This document shows positions 35,588-48,204 of a stretch of 64,000 bases of DNA, piece after piece; position 1 is the first letter of the stretch; every line of letters starts with the position of its first letter. The notes beneath the pieces are model-generated. The model did not search any database and had not been told where the DNA came from. It saw nothing but the letters and a program-made list of their open reading frames with translations. The DNA is from Pegoplata infirma (Eukaryota; Arthropoda; Insecta; Diptera; Anthomyiidae). Made by a program: the position numbers and the translations under genes. Location of the stretch: contig OY992537.1 in assembly GCA_963921195.1 (NCBI GenBank), forward strand, positions 20,606,642-20,670,641, read 5' to 3'.

Positions 35588-36948
35588 AAAAGGTAAAAAT
35601 TACATATTTAGAGATAGCTTTATTTCGTCAAGAGGGGAACTTTTTCCCCATGGCTAGTTTTAACTACCCTATGGCCATAATACATATTCTCGACAAACTT
35701 TAAGAGTATAGTTTTTTTAGTTTGGACTGCATCGTGCTTTCCACAGACGTAATGTTAATGTTAATGTTAATGTTAATGTTAATGTTAATGTTAATGTTAA
35801 TGTTAATGTTAATGTTAATGTTAATGTTAATGTTAATGTTAATGTTAATGTTAATGTTAATGTTAATGTTAATGTTAATGTTAATGTTAATGTTAATGTT
35901 AATGTTAATGTTAATGTTAATGTTAATGTTAATGTTAATGTTAATGTTAATGTTAATGTTAATGTTAATGTTAATGTTAATGTTAATGTTAATGTTAATG
36001 TTAATGTTAATGTTAATGTTAATGTTAATGTTAATGTTAATGTTAATGTTAATGTTAATGTTAATGTTAATGTTAATGTTAATGTTAATGTTAATGTTAA
36101 TGTTAATGTTAATGTTAATGTTAATGTTAATGTTAATGTTAATGTTAATGTTAATGTTAATGTTAATGTTAATGTTAATGTTAATGTTAATGTTAATGTT
36201 AATGTTAATGTTAATGTTAATGTTAATGTTAATGTTAATGTTAATGTTAATGTTAATGTTAATGTTAATGTTAATGTTAATGTTAATGTTAATGTTAATG
36301 TTAATGTTAATGTTAATGTTAATGTTAATGTTAATGTTAATGTTAATGTTAATGTTAATGTTAATGTTAATGTTAATGTTAATGTTAATGTTAATGTTAA
36401 TGTTAATGTTAATGTTAATGTTAATGTTAATGTTAATGTTAATGTTAATGTTAATGTTAATGTTAATGTTAATGTTAATGTTAATGTTAATGTTAATGTT
36501 AATGTTAATGTTAATGTTAATGTTAATGTTAATGTTAATGTTAATGTTAATGTTAATGTTAATGTTAATGTTAATGTTAATGTTAATGTTAATGTTAATG
36601 TTAATGTTAATGTTAATGTTAATGTTAATGTTAATGTTAATGTTAATGTTAATGTTAATGTTAATGTTAATGTTAATGTTAATGTTAATGTTAATGTTAA
36701 TGTTAATGTTAATGTTAATGTTAATGTTAATGTTAATGTTAATGTTAATGTTAATGTTAATGTTAATGTTAATGTTAATGTTAATGTTAATGTTAATGTT
36801 AATGTTAATGTTAATGTTAATGTTAATGTTAATGTTAATGTTAATGTTAATGTTAATGTTAATGTTAATGTTAATGTTAATGTTAATGTTAATGTTAATG
36901 TTAATGTTAATGTTAATGTTAATGTTAATGTTAATGTTAATTTTTTAA
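35588..36948 (-). mobile_element. Half mini-me B element ending in a hexanucleotide array
   Basis: Contains the CAAGAGGGGAACTTTTTCCC, ATGGCCATAATACATATTC and TTTGGACTGCATCGTGCTTT blocks and CCACAGACG, after which GTCY repeats are expected. Instead a TTAATG array begins directly and the core, TA tract and head are absent. Confidence 0.7.
35750..36941 (+). repeat. Perfect (TTAATG)n array, about 198 copies
   Basis: About 1.19 kb with no interruption, starting directly after CCACAGACG of a mini-me half. Read in one phase it gives an artefactual frame of about 400 residues of alternating Met-Leu. Confidence 0.96.
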
Positions 36949-37436
36949 AATTTTCAAAACAAATACTGTGACATTAAAAGCCTGACTAAGATAATTCTAA
37001 GAAAAAACATAATTATAGATCAGGTCGATAAAAATTATACTAAATAGTAGTACTAATTTTTTTTTATTAAAGTTCAAGATGTCCTCGTATTGCTGTTGCA
37101 AAAATGATAGGAAGAACAAAATTTATTCCATGCAAAAACATGTCAGTCTAATGGTTTTAGAATTGTAATTGTGTGTGGGTGTAAATTTCTTCAAAAAAAT
37201 TATAATAAAAATTTCTTCTTCAAAAACAGAAATTTTGTGGTTTTTATGACAAAATTATAATTTCATAAATGCATCGCAGAGCGATTTGTAGGAATTATAA
37301 GATGTTTATCATTTGGAACAAACAGAAAAAATGTCTGCTAACTTTTTAATTATAAAACCATTTTACAGCCAGTTGTTTTTTTAAGTCTTTGCAGTGTTTA
37401 TTAAATTTTATTAACATCAGCACTTAAAACTGCATA
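36949..37436. other. Unassigned AT-rich spacer
   Basis: No element or gene recognised between the hexamer array and the next MITE. Confidence 0.4.
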
Positions 37437-37983
37437 CACTTAAAAAAATATATATTGTAAAATGACAAGAAAAACTATTTACTTTTATTTTTTGCTAACT
37501 TTTATTTGACGAGAACTCCTAGTAATTTTACAAGCTTTTTACCAATTATTTCGTAATTTTACAAGCTTTTTAGGAATAAAATTGTAAATATACAAGTTTT
37601 TGACGCGATAAAATGTACAAGGAGTTCTCTTGATTTTACTAGATTTTTTGCTATCTCATATTTTACAAAATTCCTAGTAAAAATTTCGATCTTTTTTGTA
37701 GTTTTACAAGGTTTTTAACAATTAAATTGTAAATTGACAACTTTTTTGGCGCAATAAAACTAACAAGAATTTCTTTTGAATTTATTAGAATTTTTTTTTT
37801 TGTAAAATTAACGTGGAAGGAAATTTATAAAATTACAAAAAAAAATTGTAAAATTACAAAAAAAATGTAAATTTTGATCGAAATTTTTTTTTTGTTAAAA
37901 AACAAGGAAAACTGTCAAATAATGGTAAAATGGGATTACGAGACTTTTTTTTAGTAATTTGACAAAGTTTTTTTTTGTGTGTG
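37437..37983. mobile_element. CACTTAAAAA-type MITE
   Basis: Left end TA then CACTTAAAAAAATATA; right end AAAGTTTTTTTTTGTGTGTG. Internal modules TTTTACAAGCTTTTTACC and AGAGTTCTCTTGATTTTACT match the MITEs at 21935 and 47265 in order. Non-coding. Confidence 0.7.
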
Positions 37984-38895
37984 CTACTTAACAGTGGATA
38001 ACCAAAAATATTTTTTTATTTATTCCAAATTTTTTTTATGGTAAATTAATTTCTATTTTAATGAAAAATATATATATATATAAAATTCTGAATATATATA
38101 AAATTCTGAAAATTCGTCATTTATGTTTTTTTTCTATACTGTCCATTAACACTTACCACTCCTCCTAGCTAATTAATGGTGTGACAAAAAATAATTTTCG
38201 CTTTTTGTTAACAAAAAAAAAAATTAAAAATAAAAAACGCCTTTGTTTCTTCTTGTCCTTTGTCCCTATTGTTTTTTTGTATATATTTTTTATTCCTGCT
38301 TTCAACATTTAACAACCAATTATTCTTTTGACGCTTTAAGTGAGAGTGATTTAATGGAGATGTTGTTTATACAAAAACAATAACAACTTTGATATGAAAA
38401 CCGGGGAAACAAATAAAAGAACTGAAAAAAACCATAATAATATTAACAGTTAACGTCAATAAAAAAAAATAACTGAAAAAAAACTTTAGCTCCTTTTTAC
38501 TTCCACTCCTACTACTAATTCCCCCTCCCACAATAAAACACTTGCCATTACCCACACCCGCGCAAAAAAGAGAAACATTCTAGAAACATTCTTATAAAAA
38601 CATAAACACGAAAATTCAATTTTCCACAATTTCCTTTTTATAGTTTTCATGCAGCTTATAATAATAAAAAAATCATAATATTAAAATAACAAATACAAAT
38701 ACTATAATATAGTCAGGATAAACAACGACAAATAAACAAATAATAATAAAATATATAAAGAAAAGACTGGAGGGAAAGGGGAGTTGAGTAGTACACTGGG
38801 TAGACAATTTAGTGATTTTTATTCCTGTTAAAATTGGATTACGTATTAACTGATCTCTAAAATCTACCTGAGTAAAAAAGTTTTGATATAATCAT
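37984..38895. other. Unassigned intergenic or intronic DNA
   Basis: Mixed sequence, including a C-rich patch (ACTTCCACTCCTACTACTAA, about 38505) and short AT microsatellites at 38070-38100. Looks like unique host sequence; no exon could be supported. Confidence 0.4.
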
Positions 38896-39357
38896 GCACA
38901 CAAAAAAAAAACCTTGTCAAATTACTAGAAAAAGTCTCGTAATTCCATTTTAATCTTATTTAACAGTGTCCTTGTTTTTTAACAAACAATTTTCGAACGA
39001 AATTTAATTTTTTTTTTTTAATTTTACACTTTTTTTGTATTTTATAATTTTCCATGGTTTTTTTACAAAAAAATCTATTAAATTCACGAGATTTCCTAGT
39101 AAGTTTTATTGCGCCAAAAAATTAGTAAATTTACAATTTTATTGGTAAAAATTTTGTAAAATTACAAAAAACTTGTAATTTTTAGTTAGCAAAAAATCTA
39201 GTAAAGTCACGAAACGTCCTTGTAAGTCTTATCGCATCAAAAAATTTGTAAATTTACAATTGTATTTGTAAAAAGCTTGTAAAATTACAAAATTATTGGT
39301 ATAAATAGGAGGTAGCAAAAAAAAATTAAAAATTTTACTTGCAGTTTTGCAAGAGTT
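38896..39357. mobile_element. CACACAAAAA-type MITE, opposite orientation
   Basis: Starts CACACAAAAAAAAAACCTTG with ATTACTAGAAAAAGTCTCGT, the reverse order of the MITE at 37437. The right end runs directly into the D family repeat without a clean terminal repeat. Confidence 0.6.
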
Positions 39358-39515
39358 TTTTTTAACATGATAACGTTTTTAGGCTGGTGTCTAATTTTAA
39401 AAAAGTTGCAGGACGCCACCTCCGTTTGAATATATGTATAATCTAACAATTAACGAAAAAGAAAATAAGAATTACTATTTTCATTTTCTTAAAACCAAAA
39501 ATTTTAGTAACATGG

Positions 39516-40616
39516 GTAGAGTTTGCAAATAATCGAGATATTTCATAATCGCGATTACGATTAAAAAAATTGCCGTTAATCGCGATTATCGATTAATCGA
39601 ATTTTTTTAAATAATTTGAATTGCAAAGCTTTATTGCAAAACTCTTTTAAAATTTACATTTCAGAACGTGCGAATTCACAAAAATTTATGTTTTTTTAGA
39701 AATAAAACTATAAAGTTTCGAATTTTCCCAGCAAAAATAAATCGAGATTTTACAACACAACTTTTTTATGGCATATCACAGAGCATCCAAAGAGCGCTAT
39801 TGATAATTCAATAAAAGTAAGGGAGGAACATTATAATTTCTTGATAAAGTTTTTTTTTTCTAAACTTTCAAAATCATTTTTTGTTAAAATTTCACACATC
39901 TATTCCTTTTTAACATCTTTAACACTTTTTGAATGATAATTATGAGTTTTTGGAGAAAAATACAAGATTTATTGTGCTTAAATCAACTCAACAAAGAGTG
40001 CTTAAATCAGCGCCGAAAGATACATAGTATCACAAATAAATATAATAAATAAAAAAATAATTTCACTGCGTCTTAATAGGAATTTATCTGAGTTACCAAG
40101 AAGTGCTCTGAACTGTGGCATAGCCCAAGGATATCATGTCTGAATTCTGGTGGTTTGGATGCGCTTTTTGATTCGTGATTCATTTCCAAAAGCCGATGAC
40201 AAGTAAAGAGCTGATTGTGGAAAAATGTATTAAACAATTTTACAACAGCATCTTCAGTCGGCAACCAAAGTTTGAAAAATTTACGTTTTTCGACAAAATC
40301 ATACAACGTTGAATTTTTTTGACCAAATCCGGCCAAAGCCGTTTGAATATATTTCTACAACAAAACTGAGGGGTTACTAGGATCACAATTTAAAATTTGC
40401 TTTGCATTTACGAGAAAAAAAGGAAAGAAAAATTACAAACAAGTTAAATGATTCTTGGACCAAGATTTTATATATTTTAAATTCGTTATAAAAACAGTGT
40501 ATTTCATATATAATGATTAATCGTAATCGAATGATTTTTTTGTCGATTACGATTACGACTAATTGGCCCGATTAATCGCGATTACGATTACGATTTTAAT
40601 CGTTTTGCAAACTCTA
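39516..40616. mobile_element. 1101-bp hAT-type element with TAGAGTTTGCAAA termini
   Basis: Perfect 13-bp inverted ends TAGAGTTTGCAAA/TTTGCAAACTCTA and an exact 8-bp target duplication AACATGGG (39508-39515, 40617-40624). Subterminal regions at both ends are packed with CGATTACGATTA and ATCGCGATTA motifs, the usual hAT transposase-binding design. Removing it restores the D family sequence CATGGGTTTGTAACTTGG. Almost certainly non-autonomous. Confidence 0.88.
40073..40336 (-). pseudogene. Unidentified 87-codon frame inside the hAT element
   Basis: Reads FGQKNSTLYDFVEKRKFFKL followed by WLPTEDAVVKLFNTFFHNQL, then ends at a stop. It is more protein-like than neighbouring frames (few homopolymers, mixed residues) and could be a relic of the element's former transposase, but I recognise no zinc finger or catalytic motif. 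Presumably non-functional. Confidence 0.3.
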
Positions 40617-41086
40617 AACATGGGTTTGTAACTTGGATATTATTTCACCTCGTGGTGAATAAAGACGTTTTTCACCAGCTGGTGAATGAAAAGTAACATA
40701 ATTATTAAAAAAAAAAAAAAATTCATAATTTTTTTTTTTCATAATTTTTTTTTTTCATCAAATTTTTTTTTTTCATAATTTTTTTTTTATCAATTTTTTT
40801 TTTTTCATTTAACATTTTTTAATAAATTTTTTTTTTCGTCATTTTTTTTCATCAAAATTTTTGTTTATAATTTTTTTTCCATAATTTTTTTTTTTGTTTT
40901 TTCATATTTTTTTTTTCATCAAATTTTTTTTTAATATTTTTTTTTTCATCAAATTTTTTATAACATCAAATTTTGTTTGTCAATTTTTTATCTCATCAAA
41001 TTTTTTTTCTCATCAAATTTTTTATAAGTTTGTCATTCCGTGTGTAACACCTCGAAATATTGGTTTAAGACCCCATAAAGTATATA

Positions 41087-43024
41087 TGGGGCATTCCATA
41101 TCAAATCGGACACTTTGAAAATTTTGTTTTTTTAGATTTTCCCAATTTGTTAACAGATTTTAGTACCCTTCGAAAACTCCATCGTGGTAAATTTTCAGAT
41201 TTTTTTGATGATCCGTTCAAAAGATTTCGAATTTTTAAAAATTGGTAGTTTGTTCCTTTACTCAAACTTCTTTTACTCATAACTTCTTCAATAATGGTCC
41301 AAACTTCAATTTTTTTTCAAAATTTTTGTTCTTTACGTAATTCAAAAAAAAATCCCAAAATATTCTTTAAAGCGCTCTAGTGTGCGATTTTTAAGTTTTA
41401 AAATTTAAATCTCATTTTTGAAAATGTTTGTACTCTTCGATTTTTTTTAAATTTTTTTGTGTAAAACTTTTATCGATTCTACAACTTTTTTGCCCAGGAG
41501 GATCGTGGGATAACGATTATTACTATTTTTAAAAATTTTTTGAAAAAAAATTATTGTAATTTTCCAAACTTAAAATCATTTCTACTGCTCCAATGGTGCG
41601 TCATAGAGGGGACATTTATAAGACCAGCCCCCATTAATTTTTAAGTCTTAACATTTCTTTGGAACAAACTAATCCCTATCTCCAATTTCTAAGGGGCACC
41701 TACACAAAACGACATTTTTTAAAATTTTCTCCATCCGCTCTAACTGCCCTACTAGTGCCCTTAGAGCAACAAAATGTATAGCCGACCCACAATATTTTTT
41801 TAATCCAAACATTTTCTCGGAACACACCTGTCCTCTATCTGTAAATGTTAAGGCGGTCCCCATACAATTTTTTGTATTTTTTGTAAATTTGTTTTATATA
41901 ATCAGCTCCTACCGGTCCAATGGTGCGTCCGAGAGGCGTCATTAAAGAGACCGACCCCCATTTGGTTTTACCCAACAACATTTTTTTAAAATATACCTAC
42001 GCCTTATCTCCACTCCCTAAGTAGGCTCCCATGCAAATAACAGTTGGAGCAAATTTAAAAAAAAATAATTTTAAATGGAAGCCTACTCAGGGAGTGGAGA
42101 TAGGCCGTAGATGTTTTTTAAAAAAATGTTGTAGGGTAAAAATAAATGGGGGTCGGTCTCACTAATGACCCCTCTCGGACTCACCATTGGACCGGTAGAA
42201 GCTGATTAACTAAAACAAATTTACAAAAAATAAAAAAAATTGTATGGGGACCGCTTTAACAGTTAAAGATAGAGGGTAGGTGTGTTCAGAGAAAATGTTT
42301 GGACTAAAAAAATATTGTGGATCGGCCATACATTTTGTTGCTCTAAGGGCACTATTAGGGCAGTTAAAGCGGTTGGAGATATTTTACAAAATGTCGGTTT
42401 GTGTGGGAGCCCCCTTAGAAATTGGAGATAGGGTATTAGTTTGTTTCAAAAAAATGTTAAGACATAAAAATTAATGGGGGTCGGTCTTATAAAGGACCCC
42501 TCTATGACGCACCATTGGAGCAGTAGAAATAATTTTAAGATTGGAAAATTACAATAAAATTTTTTCAAAAAATTTAAAAAAATAGTAATAATCGTTATCC
42601 ACGATCCTCCTGGGCAAAAAAGTTGTAGAATCGATAGTAGTTTTACACAAAAAAATTTAAAAAAAATCGAAGAGTACAAACATTTTCAAAAATGAGATTT
42701 AAATTTTAAAACTTAAAAATCGCATACTAGGGCGCTTTTAAGAATTTTTTTTTTATATTGTTTTTTAAAGTACGTAAAAAAACAAAAATTTTGAAAAAGA
42801 AAATCGAAAATTGGACCATTATTGAAGAAGTTATGAGTAAAAGAAGTTTGAGTAAAGGAACAAACAATCAATTTTTAAAAATTCGATATCTTTTAAACGG
42901 GTCATCAAAATAATCTGAAAATTTACCACGAAGGAGTTTTCGAAGGGTACTAAAAACTGAAAACAAATTGGGAAAATCTAAAAAAAAAAATTTTTAAGTG
43001 TCCGATTTGACATGGAATGCCCCA
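41087..43024. mobile_element. 1938-bp Tc1-type foldback element, complete
   Basis: Ends TGGGGCATTCCATATCAA and TTGACATGGAATGCCCCA with TA on both sides (41085-41086, 43025-43026); removal with one TA restores AAAGTATATATATT of mini-me. The two arms of about 950 bp are near complements over their whole length and meet around 42030-42060 (CACTCCCTAAGTAGGCT and its inverse). All apparent frames come from the arms. TA duplication points to the Tc1/mariner superfamily; fragments of the family lie at 21687 and 31747. Confidence 0.87.
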
Positions 43025-43136
43025 TATATTCATGATCCTCGGTCGATATTGAGACGATCTAGCGATGTACGTCTGCCCGTCTGTCTTTTCAAAACACGCT
43101 TACTTTTAAAAGACCTTACGGAGGCTCCTGAAGTTT

Positions 43137-43550
43137 GGCATATATGTTGGGCATTTACCTGGTCAGGTTGGTGTTGCAATCTAGCGAAATCGGTCCAGTG
43201 GTTCAAAAGTTATGAGGAAAAGACTGAATTTCGGCAAGGGTTTTTCGTGAATTTACGAGATAAAACAAACGCAAACTTTCGAAAGGCAATTCTGAGGATG
43301 CTGAAGCGTGGCATATATTTTTCTCGTTCCCCTGTCTTGGTTCGGCATATATGTTGGGCATTTACCTGGACAGGTTGGTGTTGCAATCTAGCGAAATCGG
43401 TCCAGTGGTTCAAAAGTTATGAGGAAAAGACTGAATTTCGGCAAGGGTTTTTCGTGAATTTACGAGATAAAACAAACGCTAACTTTCGAAGTGCAATTTT
43501 GAGGATGCTGAAGCGTGGCATATATTTTGCTAGTTCCCCTGTCCTGGTTT
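43137..43550 (+). repeat. 207-bp tandem duplication within mini-me C
   Basis: GGCATATATGTTGGGCATTT starts both copies (43137, 43344); the copies differ by only a few bases, for example GGTCAGG versus GGACAGG and GAAAGGC versus GAAGTGC. Confidence 0.9.
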
Positions 43551-43950
43551 GATTTGAATTTCAGCCAGATCGGTTCAGTGGTTCAAAAGTTATTAGCAAA
43601 ACCGTGAATTTCAGATTAGTTTCACCTTAAATTCATGAGATGAAAACCCGTTAAACATGTTTTAAAAACATTGGTAAGTCACAAAAATATTTTACAGCGT
43701 ATTTTTGTCACTCAAAAATATTTTTACACAAAAAAAAAAATACAATCGAAAAAAATTTTACACTCAAAAAAATTTTACACTCAAAAAAAATTTAGTAAAT
43801 TCTTTTTTTTTCTAAAATTACTTAAAAAAAAAGAAATTTTACACAAAATAAAAACTAATCAAAAATTTTATTTTTTCAAGTTAGAAAATTTACTATCACT
43901 TAAAAGGGCATTCATAGATTTCGCCAAGTCGAATTTAACTTTTCTACTTG

Positions 43951-44275
43951 TTTTTTCATAATTTTTTTTACATCAAAAACTTTTTCTTTTTACCAAAAAA
44001 AAATTTTTTTTTTCATTCAAACTTGTTGTTTGTCAAAATGTTTTTTTCTTAATTTTTTTGAAAAAAAAAATTGTTTTCATAAATTTTTTATAATTTTTTT
44101 TTTTTTTTTTTCATCAAAAACTTTTTTTCACCAAAAGTTTTGTTTTCATTAAATTTTTTTATGTCATTATTTTTTCTAAAAAAAACTTTGCTTTGCACCC
44201 AAATCTTCCGCAAAATATTATCATGAATTAATGTTTTGGGCAAGAGTACAAAATTCGCAGGCATTTTTAAGTGTA
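43951..44275 (-). mobile_element. 'D' family repeat fragment, copy 5
   Basis: The CATCAAAAACTTTTT tract continues into CTTTGCTTTGCACCCAAATC, TATTATCATGAATTAATG and GAGTACAAAATTCGCAGGCA, the end opposite to the CTGGTGTC end. Confidence 0.6.
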
Positions 44276-46299
44276 AAAACGGTATTTTCTATCAGTATTT
44301 TTTTCAGAATGTTTTTTTTTTATCGAAGGAGTCTACGTTTTCTAATTTCTGTAGCCATTATTTTAAGCAATATAACTCTCCTAAAAAACGAAATTACAAA
44401 AAAGTACTTTTTCAGATTTTTTTCCACCGTAGGATCCTACATTCCAAATTTAAAGTGGGTTGAACAAATCGTATCCAATTTTTTATTGACATTTTGACCA
44501 AATTTTTCTTTTTTTAATTAAAGAAGACAAGTAAATTTTTTAAGTTTACATTAGCATAACTTCAACAAAAATTAATATTTTTCAAAAAATGGCCACGGCA
44601 AGTACTAGAGAATTAAATAATCTACAAATCAAAAGCAAAAAATCATCAAAATCGGTTCAGTAGTTTTTGCTGTACAACTGCAGCCGATTTTGTGCTTTAA
44701 ACCCGGGCAATTCTAGTTGACTAACTTTTGTGTTATAAAATTTTAAAATTATTATGACAGTTTATCATTCAAATAACAATACAAACAGAAAAGCTGTTTA
44801 AAAATTGTGTTTTATTTGTGCGAAGTGAAACTACGTTACAAATTTCAAGTCGCTTTATTTTTGTATAGTTGGCATCACTTCCATAAAAACATCAAGAAAA
44901 CAAACAGGAAATAAGTGGAAAAATTGTTACATTTTCACAGCAAGTGTTTTATTATAAAATTACAACATTTTCTTGTCGGTTTTTATGACAAAGTTACTTA
45001 ACTAACTTTTTATTTATATAGCAGCAGCAAAATCATCTCAGTAACAATTTCCATTTTTAAGAACAATAGTCTTAAATTTAACAAAAATTATTTTAAATTC
45101 TTTAGAGTTTGATTAAATTAAGTGATGAGAAATAAAATAAAATATAAAACACATTGTTGCTGTGTTTTTCTATTCATAAACAATGTTTATTAAACATTTT
45201 ATTGTAGACAAAAACATTAGGTTAACTTGATTGTGTTATAAAATTGTTGTTTTAAAAAGGGGTCTAAAAATTGTTTTTAAAAAATCCGTTCCTTTTAATA
45301 ACAATTTTATGTCTGGCGTCATTATTTTTTTGAAGTAGAAAATTGTTTACGCAAATAAACAATTTGAATTAAGGAAAAATTTTACCAATTAAGAACTTTA
45401 TTGGATGTGTTTAGAAAGGGCCACCGAATTTAAAAAAGTAAGAAACTAGACTAATCGTCCCGCTAAACATCTTCTACTTAATTTCAGAAGAAAACCTTTT
45501 TTCTAACCCAAATTACTAAATTTTAGACTGGTGTCAAACTTTAAAAGTGATGCAGATTTACTAAAAAGGTTTGTAACTTGGATAATAATTCACTTCTGGT
45601 GAAAAAAAAAAATCTCCACCAGCTAAATAAAAAGTTACATATTTTTTTGTTCATCAAAAATTTTTTTTTATCAAAAACTTTAAATTCGATTTCTGCAAAA
45701 TCACATATTTTGAGTTATGAAACTATACAAGTAAATGAGCGATATGTTATAGAGTATTCAAGATTCGGCACAACTGAATATAACACTCCTACGTTTTTCA
45801 TCTATTTTGGTTAATTTAAGTGTTTCTTCCTCTATACTAAGGAATGCGGAAAAGTAAAATAAATACTAATAATGGTAGTTTAGCTGTTTATATAAGAGTT
45901 CTGGCATATTGCTAGTTATTAATAAATATTTAAAGCAGTCAAATATTTGTTTGTAGTTTATATTTGTTATGTCAACTGCTACTGCTGTGGCAGTAGCAAG
46001 TGGAATGTCTATATTTGTATAAAATTTTATAATTTTAGCTGCATAACATTACTATTTTTATTATATGTATGTGGCCCAAAAAAACCAAAAAAATTTGTTA
46101 AAGTGGCAGCGAAACAAGTACAAACAGTACTGGGTGGGAGAAGTTGTTAATTTTTTTTTAAAAGGTTACAGTTTTTATTTAAAATTCTGTGTATGCTTAA
46201 ATAGTAATGCAATGGAAATAATATAAAAATTGTGGTAGCATTTTAAAATATGGTTTATTTATATTTTTGAACAGGTTGTTTATAAACATTAGGGGTCTT
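44276..46299. other. Mostly unassigned; short decayed D and mini-me pieces
   Basis: 45520-45800 holds a degenerate D copy (AGACTGGTGTCAAACTTTAA, TTGTAACTTGGATAATAATT) ending in a decayed hairpin GATTCGGCACAACTGAAT. The rest is AT-rich with no credible gene; two overlapping open frames near 44231-44497 have no recognisable motif. Confidence 0.4.
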
Positions 46300-47115
46300 G
46301 ACTATTATAAACTTTCGATTTAGTTGTTGGAATATCTGCCGAATGATGGTCACGAAAAAGCTGATTGTAGGAAACTTGTGAAAAAATTTCGCAAGGGCAT
46401 ATTTAGTTGAAAGTTTAAAAAAAATACTTTTTACTATCAAAATTAATGTCGGAATTTTTTGACTTAATTCTGCTCAACAATTCAGAGTTTTTGAAAAAAT
46501 TATATAATCGCCATTTCGCTAATGATATATGTAAGCCGATTTTTTAACAAAAAAAAATATTTTTTAACCAAATTTGTTTCATAAGTTTGAAAACGTTGAG
46601 TATGTAATAAAAAAAATGTGATTGTGGTCCAAAAATATTTTAAAGCATTCATGTTTGACTATTTTTTGAATATATGGAAATCTTATGTTGAGATTCGGAA
46701 AATATTTTTAAATCTTAAAATAATGCGCTTTATACTGATTACCATTTTTGAACCTAGGCCGCTGTTCCAAAAAAAGTAATTCACAGAAAAAATGTGAAAA
46801 TGAAAATTTCCGATTTTTTTTGGTGTTCTTCACATCCGAATTTGTAAAAGACGGAATAGAGAGAGGCTTTAATCTCGTTTTAATTTTAATATGTTTATAT
46901 AACATAACATACATAATAATTGTGGACCAAAACCGTGATTTTTTAATATTCTTACCATACCGTGGTGTACCGTTTGCAAAAATGTATAGTTTTTGAACTG
47001 GATTCGATTAAAAATTTGGACATGAATTTTGATTGAAAAAGTATACTCTTTTTAAATTTTTTATAAGCCCACAATCAGAACTTTCGTGACCATTATTCGG
47101 CAGGTATTTTGAAAC
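46300..47115. mobile_element. Degenerate foldback element
   Basis: TGCCGAATGATGGTCACGAA (about 46337) recurs inverted as TTCGTGACCATTATTCGGCA (about 47083), followed inward on both arms by CTGATTGT. Arms are diverged and termini are not clear. Confidence 0.5.
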
Positions 47116-47264
47116 GAAATGTAAAAAATTTATAATTTTCGGCACGAGTACTGTCATGAAAATACTGTCGTTGAATTATACAAAACTACATACCAAATTA
47201 TTTTCATATGTTCCCTATACATACTTTGTACATGTAAATATGATTGTTTTCTGTTTATGTACTA

Positions 47265-47768
47265 CACTCAAAAAAAAAAAAAAAAAAAACTCCTATTTGA
47301 CGAGAATTCCTAGTAATTTTACAAGATTTTTACCAATAATTTTGTAATCTTACAATCTTTTTACCAATAAAATTGGTAATTTACAATTTTTTCCAGGCGA
47401 CAAATTTTACAATAAGACTTCGTAACTTTCTTTACTAGATTTTTTGCTACCGCCTATTCTACGAGAATTCTTAGTAAAAATTACGATTTTTTTTGTAATT
47501 TTACAAGCTTTTTTACCAATAAAATTGTAAATTTACAACTTTTGTGGCGCAACAAAACTTACAAGAAATTCTCGTAAATTTACAAGATTTTGTTTGTAAA
47601 AAAAAATTGGAAATTTGTAAAATTACAACAAAAAAATTGTAAAATTACAAAAAAAATGTAAATATCGATCGAAAATGTTTTATTAAAAAACAAAGAAAAC
47701 TGTCAAATATTGGTTAAATGAGATTACTAAACTTATTCTTGTTATTTGACAAGGGTTTTTTTTTTGTG
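47265..47768. mobile_element. 504-bp TA-flanked MITE
   Basis: TA then CACTCAAAAAAAAAAAAA on the left, TTTTTTTTTTTGTG then TA on the right. Modules TTTTACAAGATTTTTACC and GGCGCAACAAAACTTACAAG place it in the same family as 21935 and 37437. Confidence 0.75.
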
Positions 47769-48204
47769 TATATAAAATATGACGTACTATTATTTATATT
47801 CATTACTCAAAGCCATTAGTATTATTAAAATATTAGTAAAAGTAATGATTATAATCTTATTTTTTTAATGTTTTTCTATGTACTTTTGGATAAAATCATA
47901 ATTATTTAACAATTCATACACATACCATACAAAATATGTAGGTATGAGAACTATTGTTGAAAACAATCAATTTCTTTATTTTCCAAAGTCGTTTTTTTTT
48001 AGTAATTAGTTAATTAAAATTTATATACGAGGGTATGGCAATCTGTCTGTACAAAAAGTTATGTGAAAAAATGTTGTATATTATTATTTTTAGGTTAAAT
48101 TTTAGATTGTGTGATATTGATGGACTTTTTATTTAACAACTGAATTCAAATATTTTTCGGTTTGAGTCCACACGAAATATTTTTTGAAAAAATTTTAATA
48201 AAAA
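47769..48204. other. Unassigned AT-rich spacer
   Basis: No element boundary or gene recognised. Confidence 0.4.

Larger units (their letters stand above)
39360..41025 (-). mobile_element. 'D' family repeat, copy 4, split by a hAT element
   Basis: TTTAACATGATAACG, GGCTGGTGTCTAATTTTAAA, GACGCCACCTCCGTTTGA, TTAACGAAAAAGAAAATAAG, then interruption at 39516-40616, CACCTCGTGGTGAAT, CACCAGCTGGTGAAT and the CATCAAATTTTTTT tract to 41025, where it meets a mini-me C copy. Confidence 0.6.
41033..43950 (+). mobile_element. mini-me/DINE-1-like element, subfamily C, split by a foldback
   Basis: The head is truncated (starts TATAAGTTTGTCATTCCG); the TA tract is interrupted at 41087-43024; the body continues with GATCTAGCGATGTACGTCTG, and the tail ends TTTAACTTTTCTACTTGT. 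A 207-bp segment is duplicated in tandem (43137-43343 and 43344-43550). The frame of 184 codons starting at 42998 spans the foldback end and the body and is not a gene. Confidence 0.78.

Noticed and set aside
35722..36948. A 408-codon frame of alternating Met-Leu
   Set aside because: Translation of the TTAATG hexamer array.
42998..43552. A 184-codon gene with an internal protein repeat
   Set aside because: It starts in a foldback terminus and runs through mini-me C, with the repeat coming from the 207-bp DNA duplication.
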